This document shows, piece by piece, positions 26,474 to 35,993 of a stretch of 64,000 bases of DNA. Each line of letters begins with the position of its first letter. Within the stretch, counting starts at the first letter, position 1. The stretch is from Methyloversatilis sp. GTDB lineage: Bacteria; Pseudomonadota; Gammaproteobacteria; Burkholderiales; Rhodocyclaceae. Below the pieces are notes generated by a model that saw only the letters and a list, made by a program, of their open reading frames with translations, had not been told where the DNA came from and searched no databases. The stretch lies in assembly GCA_016791045.1 (NCBI GenBank), contig JAEUNO010000020.1, positions 62,001 to 126,000 of the forward strand, in the 5' to 3' direction. The position numbers were made by a program, and so were the translations under genes.

Positions 26474-27049
26474 ATGGAAGCCTTCATCGTGTCGACCGGC
26501 GTGGTCGCACTGGCCGAAATCGGCGACAAGACCCAGCTGCTGGCCTTCATTCTGGCCGCACGCTTCAGGAAGCCCCTGCCCATCATCGCCGGCATCCTGT
26601 GTGCGACGCTGGTCAATCACGGCCTGGCCGGCGCGCTCGGTGGCTGGATCACTTCGGTGCTGAGCCCTGAAGTGTTGCGCTGGGTGCTCGGTCTGTCCTT
26701 CATCGGCATGGCGATCTGGACGCTGATCCCGGATCGGATCGAGGACGAGGAAACGAAGGTCGCGGCGCGCCTCGGCGTGTTCGGGGCCACGCTGGTCACC
26801 TTCTTCCTGGCCGAGATGGGCGACAAGACCCAGATCGCCACCATCGCGATGGCCGCGCATTACGCCAGTCCGCTGCTGGTCGTCATGGGGACCACGCTGG
26901 GCATGCTGATCGCCGATGTGCCGGCGGTGTTCGTCGGCGACCGTTTCGGCGCGAAGATTCCGATGAAGCTGGTGCATGGCATTGCCGCCGCGATCTTCGC
27001 CGCGCTCGGTCTGCTGACCCTGCTCGGTGTCGATCGGCTGCTCGGGTAG
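26474..27049 (+). CDS. TMEM165/GDT1 family cation transporter (UPF0016)
   Basis: A 191-residue membrane protein with six predicted helices in two repeats, each with the signature E-x-G-D-K-T: AEIGDKTQLLAF near residue 12 and AEMGDKTQIAT near residue 116. Bacterial members such as MneA or MntX export manganese, and some move calcium. The two acidic motifs form the cation site. It is a single gene with no recognisable manganese riboswitch in its 120-base leader. Confidence 0.9.
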   Translation: MEAFIVSTGVVALAEIGDKTQLLAFILAARFRKPLPIIAGILCATLVNHGLAGALGGWITSVLSPEVLRWVLGLSFIGMAIWTLIPDRIEDEETKVAARLGVFGATLVTFFLAEMGDKTQIATIAMAAHYASPLLVVMGTTLGMLIADVPAVFVGDRFGAKIPMKLVHGIAAAIFAALGLLTLLGVDRLLG

Positions 27050-27353
27050 TTTCACAATGCAACGCCCGGCCCCCTGCCGGCCGCGCACGCGAGGTCGCCG
27101 CGGTCCCGCTTGGCGCGCGCCCCACGTGTCGATCTCCGCTTGATCGCGGCACATCGGGCTTCAGGGCAACCGGTCGGATGAGGTGTGCAGGTTCAAGGCG
27201 ACGTGACATTCTCCCGTTAATGACTGCACGAGACACATCGCGCCGGGACGGCGCTGGCATATCGGGTTCCAGAGGTTAGCCAGGGCATCACGGAGAGCTT
27301 TGCCGGCGCGCGCCGGAACGACCCGACAACAGGGCTGCGAGCACACATTCGGC
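27050..27353. other. Intergenic region without recognised features
   Basis: About 300 bases between the GDT1 gene and the GGDEF-EAL gene. Composition is GC-rich and like coding DNA, but no frame gives a recognisable protein. A GC-rich inverted repeat (GCCGGCGCGCGCCGG-like, about 27301-27316) lies near the start of the following gene. No clear promoter hexamers were found. Confidence 0.5.
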
Positions 27354-30329
27354 ATGCACGACAGGGAAATGTCCATTGATGAGGAATCGAAGCGCCTCGA
27401 CACACTGAGGCGCTACGACATCCTCGATACGCCGCGTGATGAACGTTTCGACAACATCACCGCGCTGACGGCCGAACTCATGCAGGTGCCGCTGGCCCTC
27501 GTCACCCTGGTCGATGCCGATCGACTGTGGTTCAAGTCGGCGCACGGTCTCGATGTGCGCGAGATTCCGCGCTGCAACGGACTGTGCTCGTCGGCCATCC
27601 AGCAGGACGGTCCCTACATCGTCGAAGACGCCCTCGAGTCGCCGGTCGAGCGGGAACACCCGCTGGTCACCGGCCCGCTCGGTCTGCGCTTCTATGCCGG
27701 CGTTCCGCTCAGGGCCGACGACGGCCGCGTCCTCGGTGTGCTGTGCATCGCCGATCGCCGGCCGCGCCAGCTCGCCGCCCGCGCGATCGGCCAGCTGCAG
27801 GCGCTGGCCCGGATGGTGATGGATCAGTTCGAGCTGGTGCGCGCGCTCCGACGGGTCACTTCGATCGCCGAAGATGACCGGCGCTTCAGGCTGCTGTTCG
27901 ACAAGATCGCCGATCCGATGCTGTTGCTCGATCCGGCGTCGGGCGTGTTCATCGACTGGAATCCCGCGGCGATGGACATGCTCGGCTATCCGGATCGGGA
28001 CGAAATCCGCGCCCTCGGTCCGGCCGATATTTCACCGCGGCGACAGCCGGACGGGCGCGATTCGGCCGAGAAGGCCCTGGAAATGAATGCCATCGCTGCG
28101 CGTGACGGCAGCCACCGTTTCCAGTGGGCCATCTGCAGTCCGTACCGCGACACGCTGGTCGTCGAAGTGTTGCTCACCGCGCTGACGATGCAGGACCGCC
28201 AGGTGTTCATCACCACCTGGCGCGATCTGACGCAGCAGCGGCTGGCCGAACAGAAGCTGCTCGACAGTGAAATCCGCTGGAAATTTGCCATCGAAGGTTC
28301 GGGCGACGGGCTGTGGGACTGGAACGTGCACGATGGCACCGTCTTCTTCAGCCGGCGCTGGAAAAGCATGCTCGGCTTCGAAGAGCACGAGATCGGGTCT
28401 GATCTGACGGAATGGACATCGCGCGTGCATCCGGATGACATGCCGTCGGTGATGGCGGACGTGCAGGCACACCTGCGCGGCGAGACCACGACCTACATCA
28501 ACGAGCACCGCGTGCGCTGCAAGGACGGCGAATACCTCTGGATACTCGATCGCGGCAAGATCGTCAGTCGCGATGACGCCGGTGAGCCGCTGCGCATGGT
28601 CGGCACGCACACCGATGTGACCGATCGCCGGCGTGTGCTGATGGAACTGGAAGCGGCCGAGTTCGGCCACCGTGCGCTGCTCAACGCGATGGCCGATGGC
28701 GTGTTCGTGTCGCAGGACTTCCGCTTCGTGTTCAGCAACCCGGCGCTGCCGCATATGCTGGGCTACGCGCCGGATGAGTTCACCGGCCTGCGCTTCGACC
28801 AGATCGTGCATCCCGATTTTCTCGAACTGTGGACCGAGCGCTTCATTCAGCGCATCAGTGGTGCCATCGAACCGGTGCGTCAATACGAGGCAAGGTTCCT
28901 GCGCAAGGGCGGTGTGGAAGCCATCTGGATCGAGCTGATCGCATCGCGTTTCATGTTCCAGGGCGCGCCGGCGGTGCTCGGCATCGTGCGCAACATCAGC
29001 GAGAAGAAGACCGAGGACATCATCTGGCGCCAGGCCAATTACGATGCGCTGACGCAGTTGCCCAACCGGCTCATGCTGCTCGACCGGCTCGATCACGAAA
29101 TACGCCAGTCGCGCCGCACCGGTCAGCCGCTGGCGGTCATGTTCATCGATCTCGACCACTTCAAGGAAATCAACGACACGCTCGGTCACCACCGCGGCGA
29201 CCTGCTGCTGCAGCTGGCGGCGCAGCGTCTGTCTTCCTGCCTGCGCGAGACCGATCTCGTGGCCCGTCTGGGCGGTGACGAATTCACGGTTGTCGTGTCG
29301 GGGCTTGATGACATGGACACGGCCGAGCGCATTGCGCAGAACATCCTCGACGCCCTGCAGCGACCGTTCCATCTCGATTCGGAACTGGTGTACGTGACGG
29401 CCTCGGTCGGCATCACGCTCTATCCGCACGACGCGCGCTGCATCGAGGACCTGCTCAAGCAGGCCGATCAGGCGATGTACGACGCCAAGCATCTGGGACG
29501 CAACCGTCTCAGCTATTTCACGCCGTCGATGCAGCAGCGCGCCGAGAAGCGCATGCGCCTGGTGGGCGACATGCACGAGGCGATCGCGAAAAAGCAGTTC
29601 TACATGGTGTATCAGCCCATCGTCGATCTGGCGACCGGGATGACGCACAAGGCCGAGGCCCTGATCCGCTGGAACCATCCGGAGCGCGGCATCGTGTCGC
29701 CGGTCGAATTCGTTCCGATCGCCGAAGAGACCGGCCTCATCATGGAGCTGGGCGACTGGGTGGTGCGCACCGCGCTGGCCTTCGCACTCTATCTTCAGCA
29801 GCAGTTCGACGAGCCTGTGCAGATCAGCGTGAATCAGTCACCGGTGCAGTTCCGCAACAAGAAGTCGCAGTACCCGGACATCGTCGACGTGTTGCATCAG
29901 GCCGATGCCACCGGCGAACTGGTCACGGTGGAAATCACCGAAGGCACGCTGCTCGACGCCGATGCGCAGGTGCTCGATAAGCTGCGCCGCATGCGCGAAG
30001 CGCACGTCCAGGTGTCGCTGGACGACTTCGGTACCGGCTACTCGTCGCTGTCCTACCTGAACAAGTTCGCCATCGACTACCTGAAGATCGACCGTTCCTT
30101 CGTGCAGGGCCTGGCGCCGCATTCGAGCGAACTGGCGCTGTGCGAGGCGATGATCGTCATGGCGCACAAGCTGGGCATCAAGGTGATCGCCGAAGGCGTG
30201 GAAACCGCCCAGCAGCGCGACTTGCTGATCCTGGCCGGCTGCGATTACGCGCAGGGCTATCTGTTCGCCCGACCGCTGACCGCCGAGGCGTTCGAGGCCT
30301 TCCTCGCACAGGGCCCGCAGCCGCTGTGA
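27354..30329 (+). CDS. GAF-PAS-PAS-PAS-GGDEF-EAL cyclic-di-GMP protein
   Basis: About 991 residues. An N-terminal GAF domain (about 15-160, starting KRLDTLRRYDILDTP) is followed by three PAS domains (about 175-290, 305-425, 430-545), then GGDEF (about 555-720) and EAL (about 735-985). The cyclase motif RLGGDEF is intact and is preceded by an RETD inhibitory site. The EAL domain keeps EALIRW, DDFGTGYSS, KIDRSF and AEGVET, so both synthesis and hydrolysis of c-di-GMP look possible. There are no membrane helices, so it senses a cytoplasmic signal. The start is uncertain: ATG at 27354 or 27369, neither with a strong ribosome site. Confidence 0.9.
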   Translation: MHDREMSIDEESKRLDTLRRYDILDTPRDERFDNITALTAELMQVPLALVTLVDADRLWFKSAHGLDVREIPRCNGLCSSAIQQDGPYIVEDALESPVEREHPLVTGPLGLRFYAGVPLRADDGRVLGVLCIADRRPRQLAARAIGQLQALARMVMDQFELVRALRRVTSIAEDDRRFRLLFDKIADPMLLLDPASGVFIDWNPAAMDMLGYPDRDEIRALGPADISPRRQPDGRDSAEKALEMNAIAARDGSHRFQWAICSPYRDTLVVEVLLTALTMQDRQVFITTWRDLTQQRLAEQKLLDSEIRWKFAIEGSGDGLWDWNVHDGTVFFSRRWKSMLGFEEHEIGSDLTEWTSRVHPDDMPSVMADVQAHLRGETTTYINEHRVRCKDGEYLWILDRGKIVSRDDAGEPLRMVGTHTDVTDRRRVLMELEAAEFGHRALLNAMADGVFVSQDFRFVFSNPALPHMLGYAPDEFTGLRFDQIVHPDFLELWTERFIQRISGAIEPVRQYEARFLRKGGVEAIWIELIASRFMFQGAPAVLGIVRNISEKKTEDIIWRQANYDALTQLPNRLMLLDRLDHEIRQSRRTGQPLAVMFIDLDHFKEINDTLGHHRGDLLLQLAAQRLSSCLRETDLVARLGGDEFTVVVSGLDDMDTAERIAQNILDALQRPFHLDSELVYVTASVGITLYPHDARCIEDLLKQADQAMYDAKHLGRNRLSYFTPSMQQRAEKRMRLVGDMHEAIAKKQFYMVYQPIVDLATGMTHKAEALIRWNHPERGIVSPVEFVPIAEETGLIMELGDWVVRTALAFALYLQQQFDEPVQISVNQSPVQFRNKKSQYPDIVDVLHQADATGELVTVEITEGTLLDADAQVLDKLRRMREAHVQVSLDDFGTGYSSLSYLNKFAIDYLKIDRSFVQGLAPHSSELALCEAMIVMAHKLGIKVIAEGVETAQQRDLLILAGCDYAQGYLFARPLTAEAFEAFLAQGPQPL

Positions 30330-30385
30330 TCGACACGGATGCACAATGACCGGATGATCCGCGCATCGCCCGATCCGGAGTCGTC

Positions 30386-31204
30386 ATGAACAAACTCATC
30401 GCCAGCGCCGTCATCATGTTCAGCAGCCACACCGTCAGCGCACTCGAACTGCTGGTACCGGCCTACTTCTATCCGGTGGATGACGGCGTCACCTACTGGC
30501 AGACGCTGGCCGACGCCGCGCCGGACGTGGCCATCACCGCCATCCTGAATCCGGACAGCGGCCCCGGCGCGGCCTTCGACAGCGACTACGCAGCGGTGGC
30601 GAACGCCTTTCAGGCGGCCGGAGGTCGCCTGATCGGATATGTGTACACCGGCTATGGCGCGCGCAGCGAAGCGCTGGTGAAGGCCGAGATCGACCGCTAC
30701 TACGCACAGTACGGCGTGGACGGCATCTTTCTCGACGAAGTGTCGAATCTCGCGCAGCACCTCGGCTACTACCAGTCGCTGCACGCCTACATCAAGGGTG
30801 GCTTCGAGAGGAACCACATCGTCGCCAATCCGGGCACGCAGACGCCTGAGGCCTGGCTCGCGACGGCCGATGTGCTGGTCACCTTCGAAAGCCCGGCCGC
30901 CGAATACGCCGGCTACGCGCCGGACCCGTGGACCGCGGCGCAGGACGCCACGCGTTTCGCGCATCTGGTCTACGACGTGGCGGATGCCGACGCGATGCGC
31001 ACCATCATCGACACGGCGCGTGCGCACAACGTCGGCCACGTCTATGTCACGGACGATCGCGGCGACAACCCCTGGGACACGCTGCCGACCTACTGGGCAG
31101 CCGAAACCGCCTACGCCGCGGCGGTGCCGGAACCATCGGCATGGGCCGGCTTCGTCGCCGGCCTTGCGCTGCTCGTCGCGCGCCTGCGCCGGCGCCCGCG
31201 CTGA
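30386..31204 (+). CDS. Spherulin-4-like (GH135-type) hydrolase with PEP-CTERM signal
   Basis: A 272-residue secreted protein: signal peptide (about 1-19, ending VSA), then a TIM-barrel-like domain beginning ELLVPAYFYPVDDGVTYW, typical of spherulin-4 proteins. The segment YGVDGIFLDEVSN holds the acidic Asp-Glu pair expected at the active site. The C terminus is a PEP-CTERM signal: VPEPSAWAG, a hydrophobic helix and basic LRRRPR. Fungal Sph3 of GH135 cleaves alpha-1,4-N-acetylgalactosamine polymers. A role in trimming the cell's own exopolysaccharide is inferred. It lies 56 bases after the c-di-GMP gene and may be cotranscribed. Confidence 0.83.
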   Translation: MNKLIASAVIMFSSHTVSALELLVPAYFYPVDDGVTYWQTLADAAPDVAITAILNPDSGPGAAFDSDYAAVANAFQAAGGRLIGYVYTGYGARSEALVKAEIDRYYAQYGVDGIFLDEVSNLAQHLGYYQSLHAYIKGGFERNHIVANPGTQTPEAWLATADVLVTFESPAAEYAGYAPDPWTAAQDATRFAHLVYDVADADAMRTIIDTARAHNVGHVYVTDDRGDNPWDTLPTYWAAETAYAAAVPEPSAWAGFVAGLALLVARLRRRPR

Positions 31205-31379
31205 AGCGTGCAGGCGCTGGACAGGTACCCGCAGCGCAGCCGACAATGTCGCCATGAGCATTTCCGGCGCCATCCCGTGCCACTGACACCGACCCGTCGC
31301 TGGGTCGTCCGGCAGCGCGCCGCCCGCTGGCGCCCCTCTCCGCACATCGCATGGCACTCATTTTCGATGCGGAGATTTC

Positions 31380-33071
31380 ATGAACATCCAGTTCCGACCC
31401 AAGCTGTTTGACACGCTGCGCGGCTATGACCGCGGGCAGTTTTCCGGCGACCTGTCGGCCGGCATCACGGTCGGCGTGCTCGCGCTGCCGCTGGCCATGG
31501 CGTTCGCGATCGCCAGCGGCATGTCGCCGACCGCCGGCATCTGGACCGCCATCGTTGCCGGCTTCCTGATTTCCGCGCTGGGCGGCTCGCGGGTGCAGAT
31601 CGGCGGCCCGACCGGCGCGTTCATCCCCATCATCTACGCCATCGTCGTCGACTACGGCGTGCAGAACCTGCTGATCGCCACCATGATGTCCGGCGTCATG
31701 CTGCTCGCGATGGGCGCGTTCCGGCTCGGCAGCATGATCCGCTTCATCCCGCTGTCGGTCGTCATCGGCTTCACCAACGGCATCGCGGTGGTCATCTTCG
31801 TATCGCAGATCAAGGACTTCCTCGGCCTGCGGGTCGACAGCCTGCCGGGCGAGTTCTTCGGCAAGATGGAGGCGCTGTACCGGGCGCTGCCGACGCTCGA
31901 CAATGCCACGCTCGCGCTGTCGTGCGCGTCGCTGGCCGTGCTGCTCGGCTGGAACCGGCTCGCGAAAGGGGTGGCGTGGATGCGTCGCCTGCCCGGCCCG
32001 CTGGCGGTGCTGGTCATCGCGACCGCGGTGAACGCCTTCATCCAGTTGCCGGTCGACACCATAGGCAGCCGCTTCGGCGGCATTCCACGCGAGCTGCCGG
32101 ACATCGGCCTGCCGGCGCTGTCGTTCGGCCTGCTCGGCAAGCTGATCGCACCCGCACTGACCATCGCGCTGCTCGGCGCCATCGAATCGCTGCTGTCGGC
32201 GCGCATCGCCGACAGCCAGATCGATGACCGGCACGACCCGAACCAGGAACTGATGGCGCAGGGCATCGCCAATGTCGCCGCGCCGCTGTTCGGCGGCTTC
32301 GCCGCCACCGGCGCCATTGCGCGCACCGCGACCAATGTGCGCACCGGTGGCCGCACGCCGGTGGCCGGCATCCTCCACGCCGGCGTGCTGCTGACCATCG
32401 TACTGGCGCTGGCGCCGCTGGCCAGCCACATTCCACTGGCCACGCTGTCGGCCATCGTCGTCGTGGTGGCGGTCAACATGGGCGAATGGCATGCCTTCGC
32501 GCCGAAGGAACTGGCGCGCTACTCGACCGCCTACCGCACCATCCTGCTCGCCACCTTCTTCGTCACCGTGGTGTTCGACCTGACGCTGGCGGTCGAACTG
32601 GGCATGGCGCTGGCCAGCCTGTTCTTCATCTACCGCATGTCCGACCTGACGCGCATCGAGCGCCTGCCGCTGGAGGACTTCTACGGCGTCGAGGCGCTCG
32701 CCCGGCCCGATGGCACGCCGCGCATCCTGGCCTACCGGCTGACCGGCTCGCTGTTCTTCGGCGCCGCCAACAAGCTGGAAAACCTGCTGCTGATGCAGGA
32801 CGGTCACCCGGACGCGGTCATTCTCGACCTGGAAAAGGTGATCAGCATCGACACGACCGGGCTGGACATCCTGCAGACGCTGCAGCGCAACCTGGCCCGG
32901 CGCGGCGCCACGCTCATCCTGTGCGACCTGAACGAACAGCCGGGTTCGCTGATCCGCCGCTCCGGCTTCGCCGACCGGCTGGGCGAGGAGAACATCGCCG
33001 GCAACATCACCGACGCCCTGCTGCGGGCGCAGACGGTACGCCCGCGCGCGCCGGCGGTCGCCTACGCCTGA
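31380..33071 (+). CDS. SulP family anion permease with STAS domain
   Basis: A 563-residue inner-membrane protein. The membrane part (about 20-425) begins DLSAGITVGVLALPLAMAFAIASG, the SulP signature, and the cytoplasmic STAS domain (about 440-555) has ILDLEKVISIDTTGLDIL. SulP proteins move sulfate, bicarbonate or dicarboxylates. No carbonic anhydrase gene is beside it to suggest bicarbonate. It is convergent with the MFS gene, with stops six bases apart. Confidence 0.9.
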   Translation: MNIQFRPKLFDTLRGYDRGQFSGDLSAGITVGVLALPLAMAFAIASGMSPTAGIWTAIVAGFLISALGGSRVQIGGPTGAFIPIIYAIVVDYGVQNLLIATMMSGVMLLAMGAFRLGSMIRFIPLSVVIGFTNGIAVVIFVSQIKDFLGLRVDSLPGEFFGKMEALYRALPTLDNATLALSCASLAVLLGWNRLAKGVAWMRRLPGPLAVLVIATAVNAFIQLPVDTIGSRFGGIPRELPDIGLPALSFGLLGKLIAPALTIALLGAIESLLSARIADSQIDDRHDPNQELMAQGIANVAAPLFGGFAATGAIARTATNVRTGGRTPVAGILHAGVLLTIVLALAPLASHIPLATLSAIVVVVAVNMGEWHAFAPKELARYSTAYRTILLATFFVTVVFDLTLAVELGMALASLFFIYRMSDLTRIERLPLEDFYGVEALARPDGTPRILAYRLTGSLFFGAANKLENLLLMQDGHPDAVILDLEKVISIDTTGLDILQTLQRNLARRGATLILCDLNEQPGSLIRRSGFADRLGEENIAGNITDALLRAQTVRPRAPAVAYA

Positions 33072-33077
33072 GGCGCT

Positions 33078-34280
33078 TCAGGCCGCCTGCTGCCGGGGCT
33101 GTTCGGGCGCGCCCGGGTGGCGCGCGAACATCAACATCGGGACGGCGCAGGCGAGGATCACACCGCCGACCAGCGCCGTGGCGCCCAGCACCACCGAAAA
33201 GCCGCCCTGACCGTGCAGCAGCGCGATCAGCGGCAACGCAAAGCCGCTGACCGTGAAGCCGAGGAAGTAACGGATGGCGAAGGCGCGAGTGCGCAAGGCG
33301 GGCGGCACATAGCGCGCCACCATGGCATCGGTGATGACCACCTGGCCGTAGATCGACACCATGGCCAGCGTCAGTCCGAGCAGCAGCGTGAAACCGGCGC
33401 CCGCGCCGGCGATGCCCAGCCCGAGCGGGGCCAGCGCCACGATGCCGACAAAGATCGCGGGCAGGCTGATGCGGTCGATGAGGCGACCCACCGCGAGCTG
33501 TGTCAGCGCACCGAACACGAATACCACGGTCGCGAGCGATCCGGTCAGCAGCAGCGGCAGCGTCAGGCCGAGCCGCTCGTCGATGATCTTGGGCAGCGCG
33601 ATCGTGGTCACGTTGAAGGTGATTCCGCCGGCCAGGATGGCCAGCCCGAACAGGATCATCAGCAGGCCGGGCCTGCGCACCGGCAGGGCGGGTGCATCGT
33701 TCCTGCTGCGGCTGCCCGGCACGCCGTCACTGCGCACCATCCACAGGAAGGCCGCGCCGGCCACGGCGCACACCAGGGCGGGCAGCAGGAAGGCGAGGCG
33801 CCAGCCCAGCGTGACCGCAATCAGCGCCGTCACGCCCGAAGCGGCCGCCGCCCCCAGGTTGCCCCACACCCCGTTCCAGCCGAGATCGCGTCCGAGACGG
33901 CTGGCGTGTGTGACCAGCATGGCCGATCCGATCGGATGGTAGATGGCCGAAAAGATGCCGAGCAGCAGCAGCCAGCCTGCGAAGGCGGTGGGTGATGCCG
34001 CCGTCGACAGCCCGGCGCATGCCGCGGCGCAGCCGAGATAGAAGATGCCCAGCATGTTGCGGCGGCCGAGCCGTTCGGCCACCCAGCCCGATGGCAGCGC
34101 GAACAGGCCGAAGGCGACGAATGCGCCGGTGGCCAGTGCAATGAGCGTGGCGTAGTCGAGCCCGAGTTCGGCCGCGATCGCGAGCACCGCAGTGGGGTAG
34201 ATCAGCAGCACGAAGTGGTCGAGCGCGTGCGCGATATTGACGAAGATGACGGTGCGGCGGGACAGCGTGGCGGGATTCAT
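33078..34280 (-). CDS. MFS permease (Fsr-like)
   Basis: A 400-residue protein with twelve predicted membrane helices. The loop between helices 2 and 3 has GWVAERLGRRN, the MFS motif A, and the IYHPIGSAML segment is like that of fosmidomycin-resistance-type exporters. It is divergent from an AraC-type regulator at 34384, which probably controls it. The exported compound is unknown. Confidence 0.85.
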   Translation of the reverse strand: MNPATLSRRTVIFVNIAHALDHFVLLIYPTAVLAIAAELGLDYATLIALATGAFVAFGLFALPSGWVAERLGRRNMLGIFYLGCAAACAGLSTAASPTAFAGWLLLLGIFSAIYHPIGSAMLVTHASRLGRDLGWNGVWGNLGAAAASGVTALIAVTLGWRLAFLLPALVCAVAGAAFLWMVRSDGVPGSRSRNDAPALPVRRPGLLMILFGLAILAGGITFNVTTIALPKIIDERLGLTLPLLLTGSLATVVFVFGALTQLAVGRLIDRISLPAIFVGIVALAPLGLGIAGAGAGFTLLLGLTLAMVSIYGQVVITDAMVARYVPPALRTRAFAIRYFLGFTVSGFALPLIALLHGQGGFSVVLGATALVGGVILACAVPMLMFARHPGAPEQPRQQAA

Positions 34281-34383
34281 GGCGCGGAAGCTCCGTTCGA
34301 TGAGGGCGGATTTCCAGCCTACGTTGACCCGTTCGCGCTTCCGGGTCGAATATCATCGCGATCGGGCCAACCCTGGACAGACC

Positions 34384-35154
34384 ATGCCGATGCGGTCCAC
34401 CAACCCTGCAGACTTCCAGCATGTGCCGCACGCCGTGGCCGTGATGGCCCGCCGCTATCCGTCGATGTCGCGCACCGGGCAGCACAGCCATGTACGGGCG
34501 CAACTGCTGTTCGCCATCAGCGGCCTGATGATCGCGCGAACGTCGCGCGGCACCTGGGTGATTCCGCCGGGGCACGCCCTCATGATTGCCGGCGGTGTGA
34601 CGCACGACATCGCCATGCACGGCGACGTGGAGATGCGTACCGCCTATCTCGTGCCCGACGACAGCGTGCGCACCGTGGCCGAACAGTGCCGCGTCATCCT
34701 GGTGTCGCCGCTGCTCGATGCGGCGCTGCAGGCGCTGGCCGACGAGCCGGTGCTGTATGACCCGGCGGGGCGGGGGCCGCATCTGGCCGCGCTGATCATG
34801 TCGGAAATCGCCCGCGCACCCGCCACGCCGTTCGCGCTGCCGCTGCCCGACGACGTCCGCCTGCGCAAGCTGTGCGAAGCGCTGGTGAATGATCCGGCGA
34901 TCGACTTCGACATCGACACCTGGGGGCTGCAGGTCGGTGTGAGCCGGCGCACGCTGACGCGCCGCTTCCGGGCGGAAACCGGTCTCAGCTTCGGCGAATG
35001 GCGGCGTCGCCTGCGGCTGCTGCACACCCTGATGAAGCAGGCCGAAGGCAGCGCGCCCAAGGATGTCGCGCGCCGCGTCGGCTATCGCAGCACGCAGGCG
35101 CTGCAGGCAATGATGCGGCGTTTGCTCAGGAACGCGCCCGCCGGCGCAGCGTAA
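34384..35154 (+). CDS. AraC-family transcriptional regulator with cupin domain
   Basis: The N-terminal cupin-like sensor (about 30-110) has TGQHSHVRAQLLFA, GTWVIPPGHALMI and a second half with HGDVEMRTAYLVP. The C-terminal AraC DNA-binding domain (about 160-250) shows WGLQVGVSRRTLTRRFRAE as the first helix-turn-helix and DVARRVGYRSTQALQAMMRR as the second. I chose ATG 34384 over the longer frame because upstream residues are not protein-like. It is divergent from the MFS permease; the arrangement matches local regulators of efflux genes. Confidence 0.88.
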   Translation: MPMRSTNPADFQHVPHAVAVMARRYPSMSRTGQHSHVRAQLLFAISGLMIARTSRGTWVIPPGHALMIAGGVTHDIAMHGDVEMRTAYLVPDDSVRTVAEQCRVILVSPLLDAALQALADEPVLYDPAGRGPHLAALIMSEIARAPATPFALPLPDDVRLRKLCEALVNDPAIDFDIDTWGLQVGVSRRTLTRRFRAETGLSFGEWRRRLRLLHTLMKQAEGSAPKDVARRVGYRSTQALQAMMRRLLRNAPAGAA

Positions 35155-35182
35155 CGCCGGGTGCCGGCCCGACCGTCATCGT

Positions 35183-35974
35183 TCAGCGACCGAAGGGATC
35201 GTCACGGGCATCGCGCACCGCATTCGCGCGCGCCGCCTGCTCCCGTGCCTGAGCCTCAAGCGCGCGCTGTCGCTCCTGCTCCTGCGCCTTTTCCAGCTGC
35301 GCGCGCAACTCGTCGAACTGTTTGTCGAGTTTGGCCTGCAGGGCCGCCTTCTCGTCGACGCCCTTGTCGGCATGGCGCTCGTCGAACTTCTCCTGCAGCG
35401 TGGCGAGCTTGCCGTCGAGCTCCTGTTTCTTCTGCGCGAACGTCTGGTCTATGGCCTCGAGCGTCTTGCCAAGCTGCGGATCGAGATCGACACGCCGTAC
35501 TTCGTCGAGCAGGGCGTTCTCCCGTTCGGTGTCCTTCGAGTTGATGTGCGAATCGGCCAGCGCATCGACCAGCATGCCGCGGTTCTTCATGTGCATCTCG
35601 ACATGCTCGACTGCCTGCGCGATCTGCTGTCCGACAGGGCCGTTCAGCGCGCCTTCAAGGACGACATCGCCAAACTGCGCGACCTTGTCTGCGCCTTCAA
35701 GAAGCAGTTCTGTCACCGGTGCCGACGTGGGCTTCAGGTCCGGCGTCATCGCCTGCTCCTGTGCGCGCGCCGCGTCGTCGATCTGCCGGTCGACCAGGGC
35801 CAGATCCGCGTCGATCTGCGGGATCGCGCGTGCAGTCGGCGCCTGCTCCGGCACCGATGGCTGGCCCTTGGCCATGTCCTGCTGCCGGATGGCTTCCATG
35901 TACTCGTTGCGCAGTTCGGTGCGCCGGGCGTTCAGCCGAGCCAGTTCTGCCTGGTAGTCGATGCCTTCACTCAT
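35183..35974 (-). CDS. Coiled-coil protein downstream of VirD4-like ATPase, 263 aa
   Basis: A soluble, highly charged protein without signal peptide or membrane helix. Heptad-like patterns occur at about 5-35 and strongly at about 185-250 (DEKAALQAKLDKQFDELRA and following). I do not recognise a family. It begins 19 bases after the VirD4/TraG-like gene on the same strand, so the two form an operon, and it may be an adaptor or regulator of that ATPase. It ends convergent with the AraC gene. Confidence 0.7.
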   Translation of the reverse strand: MSEGIDYQAELARLNARRTELRNEYMEAIRQQDMAKGQPSVPEQAPTARAIPQIDADLALVDRQIDDAARAQEQAMTPDLKPTSAPVTELLLEGADKVAQFGDVVLEGALNGPVGQQIAQAVEHVEMHMKNRGMLVDALADSHINSKDTERENALLDEVRRVDLDPQLGKTLEAIDQTFAQKKQELDGKLATLQEKFDERHADKGVDEKAALQAKLDKQFDELRAQLEKAQEQERQRALEAQAREQAARANAVRDARDDPFGR

Positions 35975-35993
35975 GGCGTGCTCCCGCGAACTC

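Noticed and set aside
28032-29678. Minus-strand frame inside the GGDEF-EAL gene
   Set aside because: The plus-strand protein is complete with all domain motifs; the reverse frame has none.
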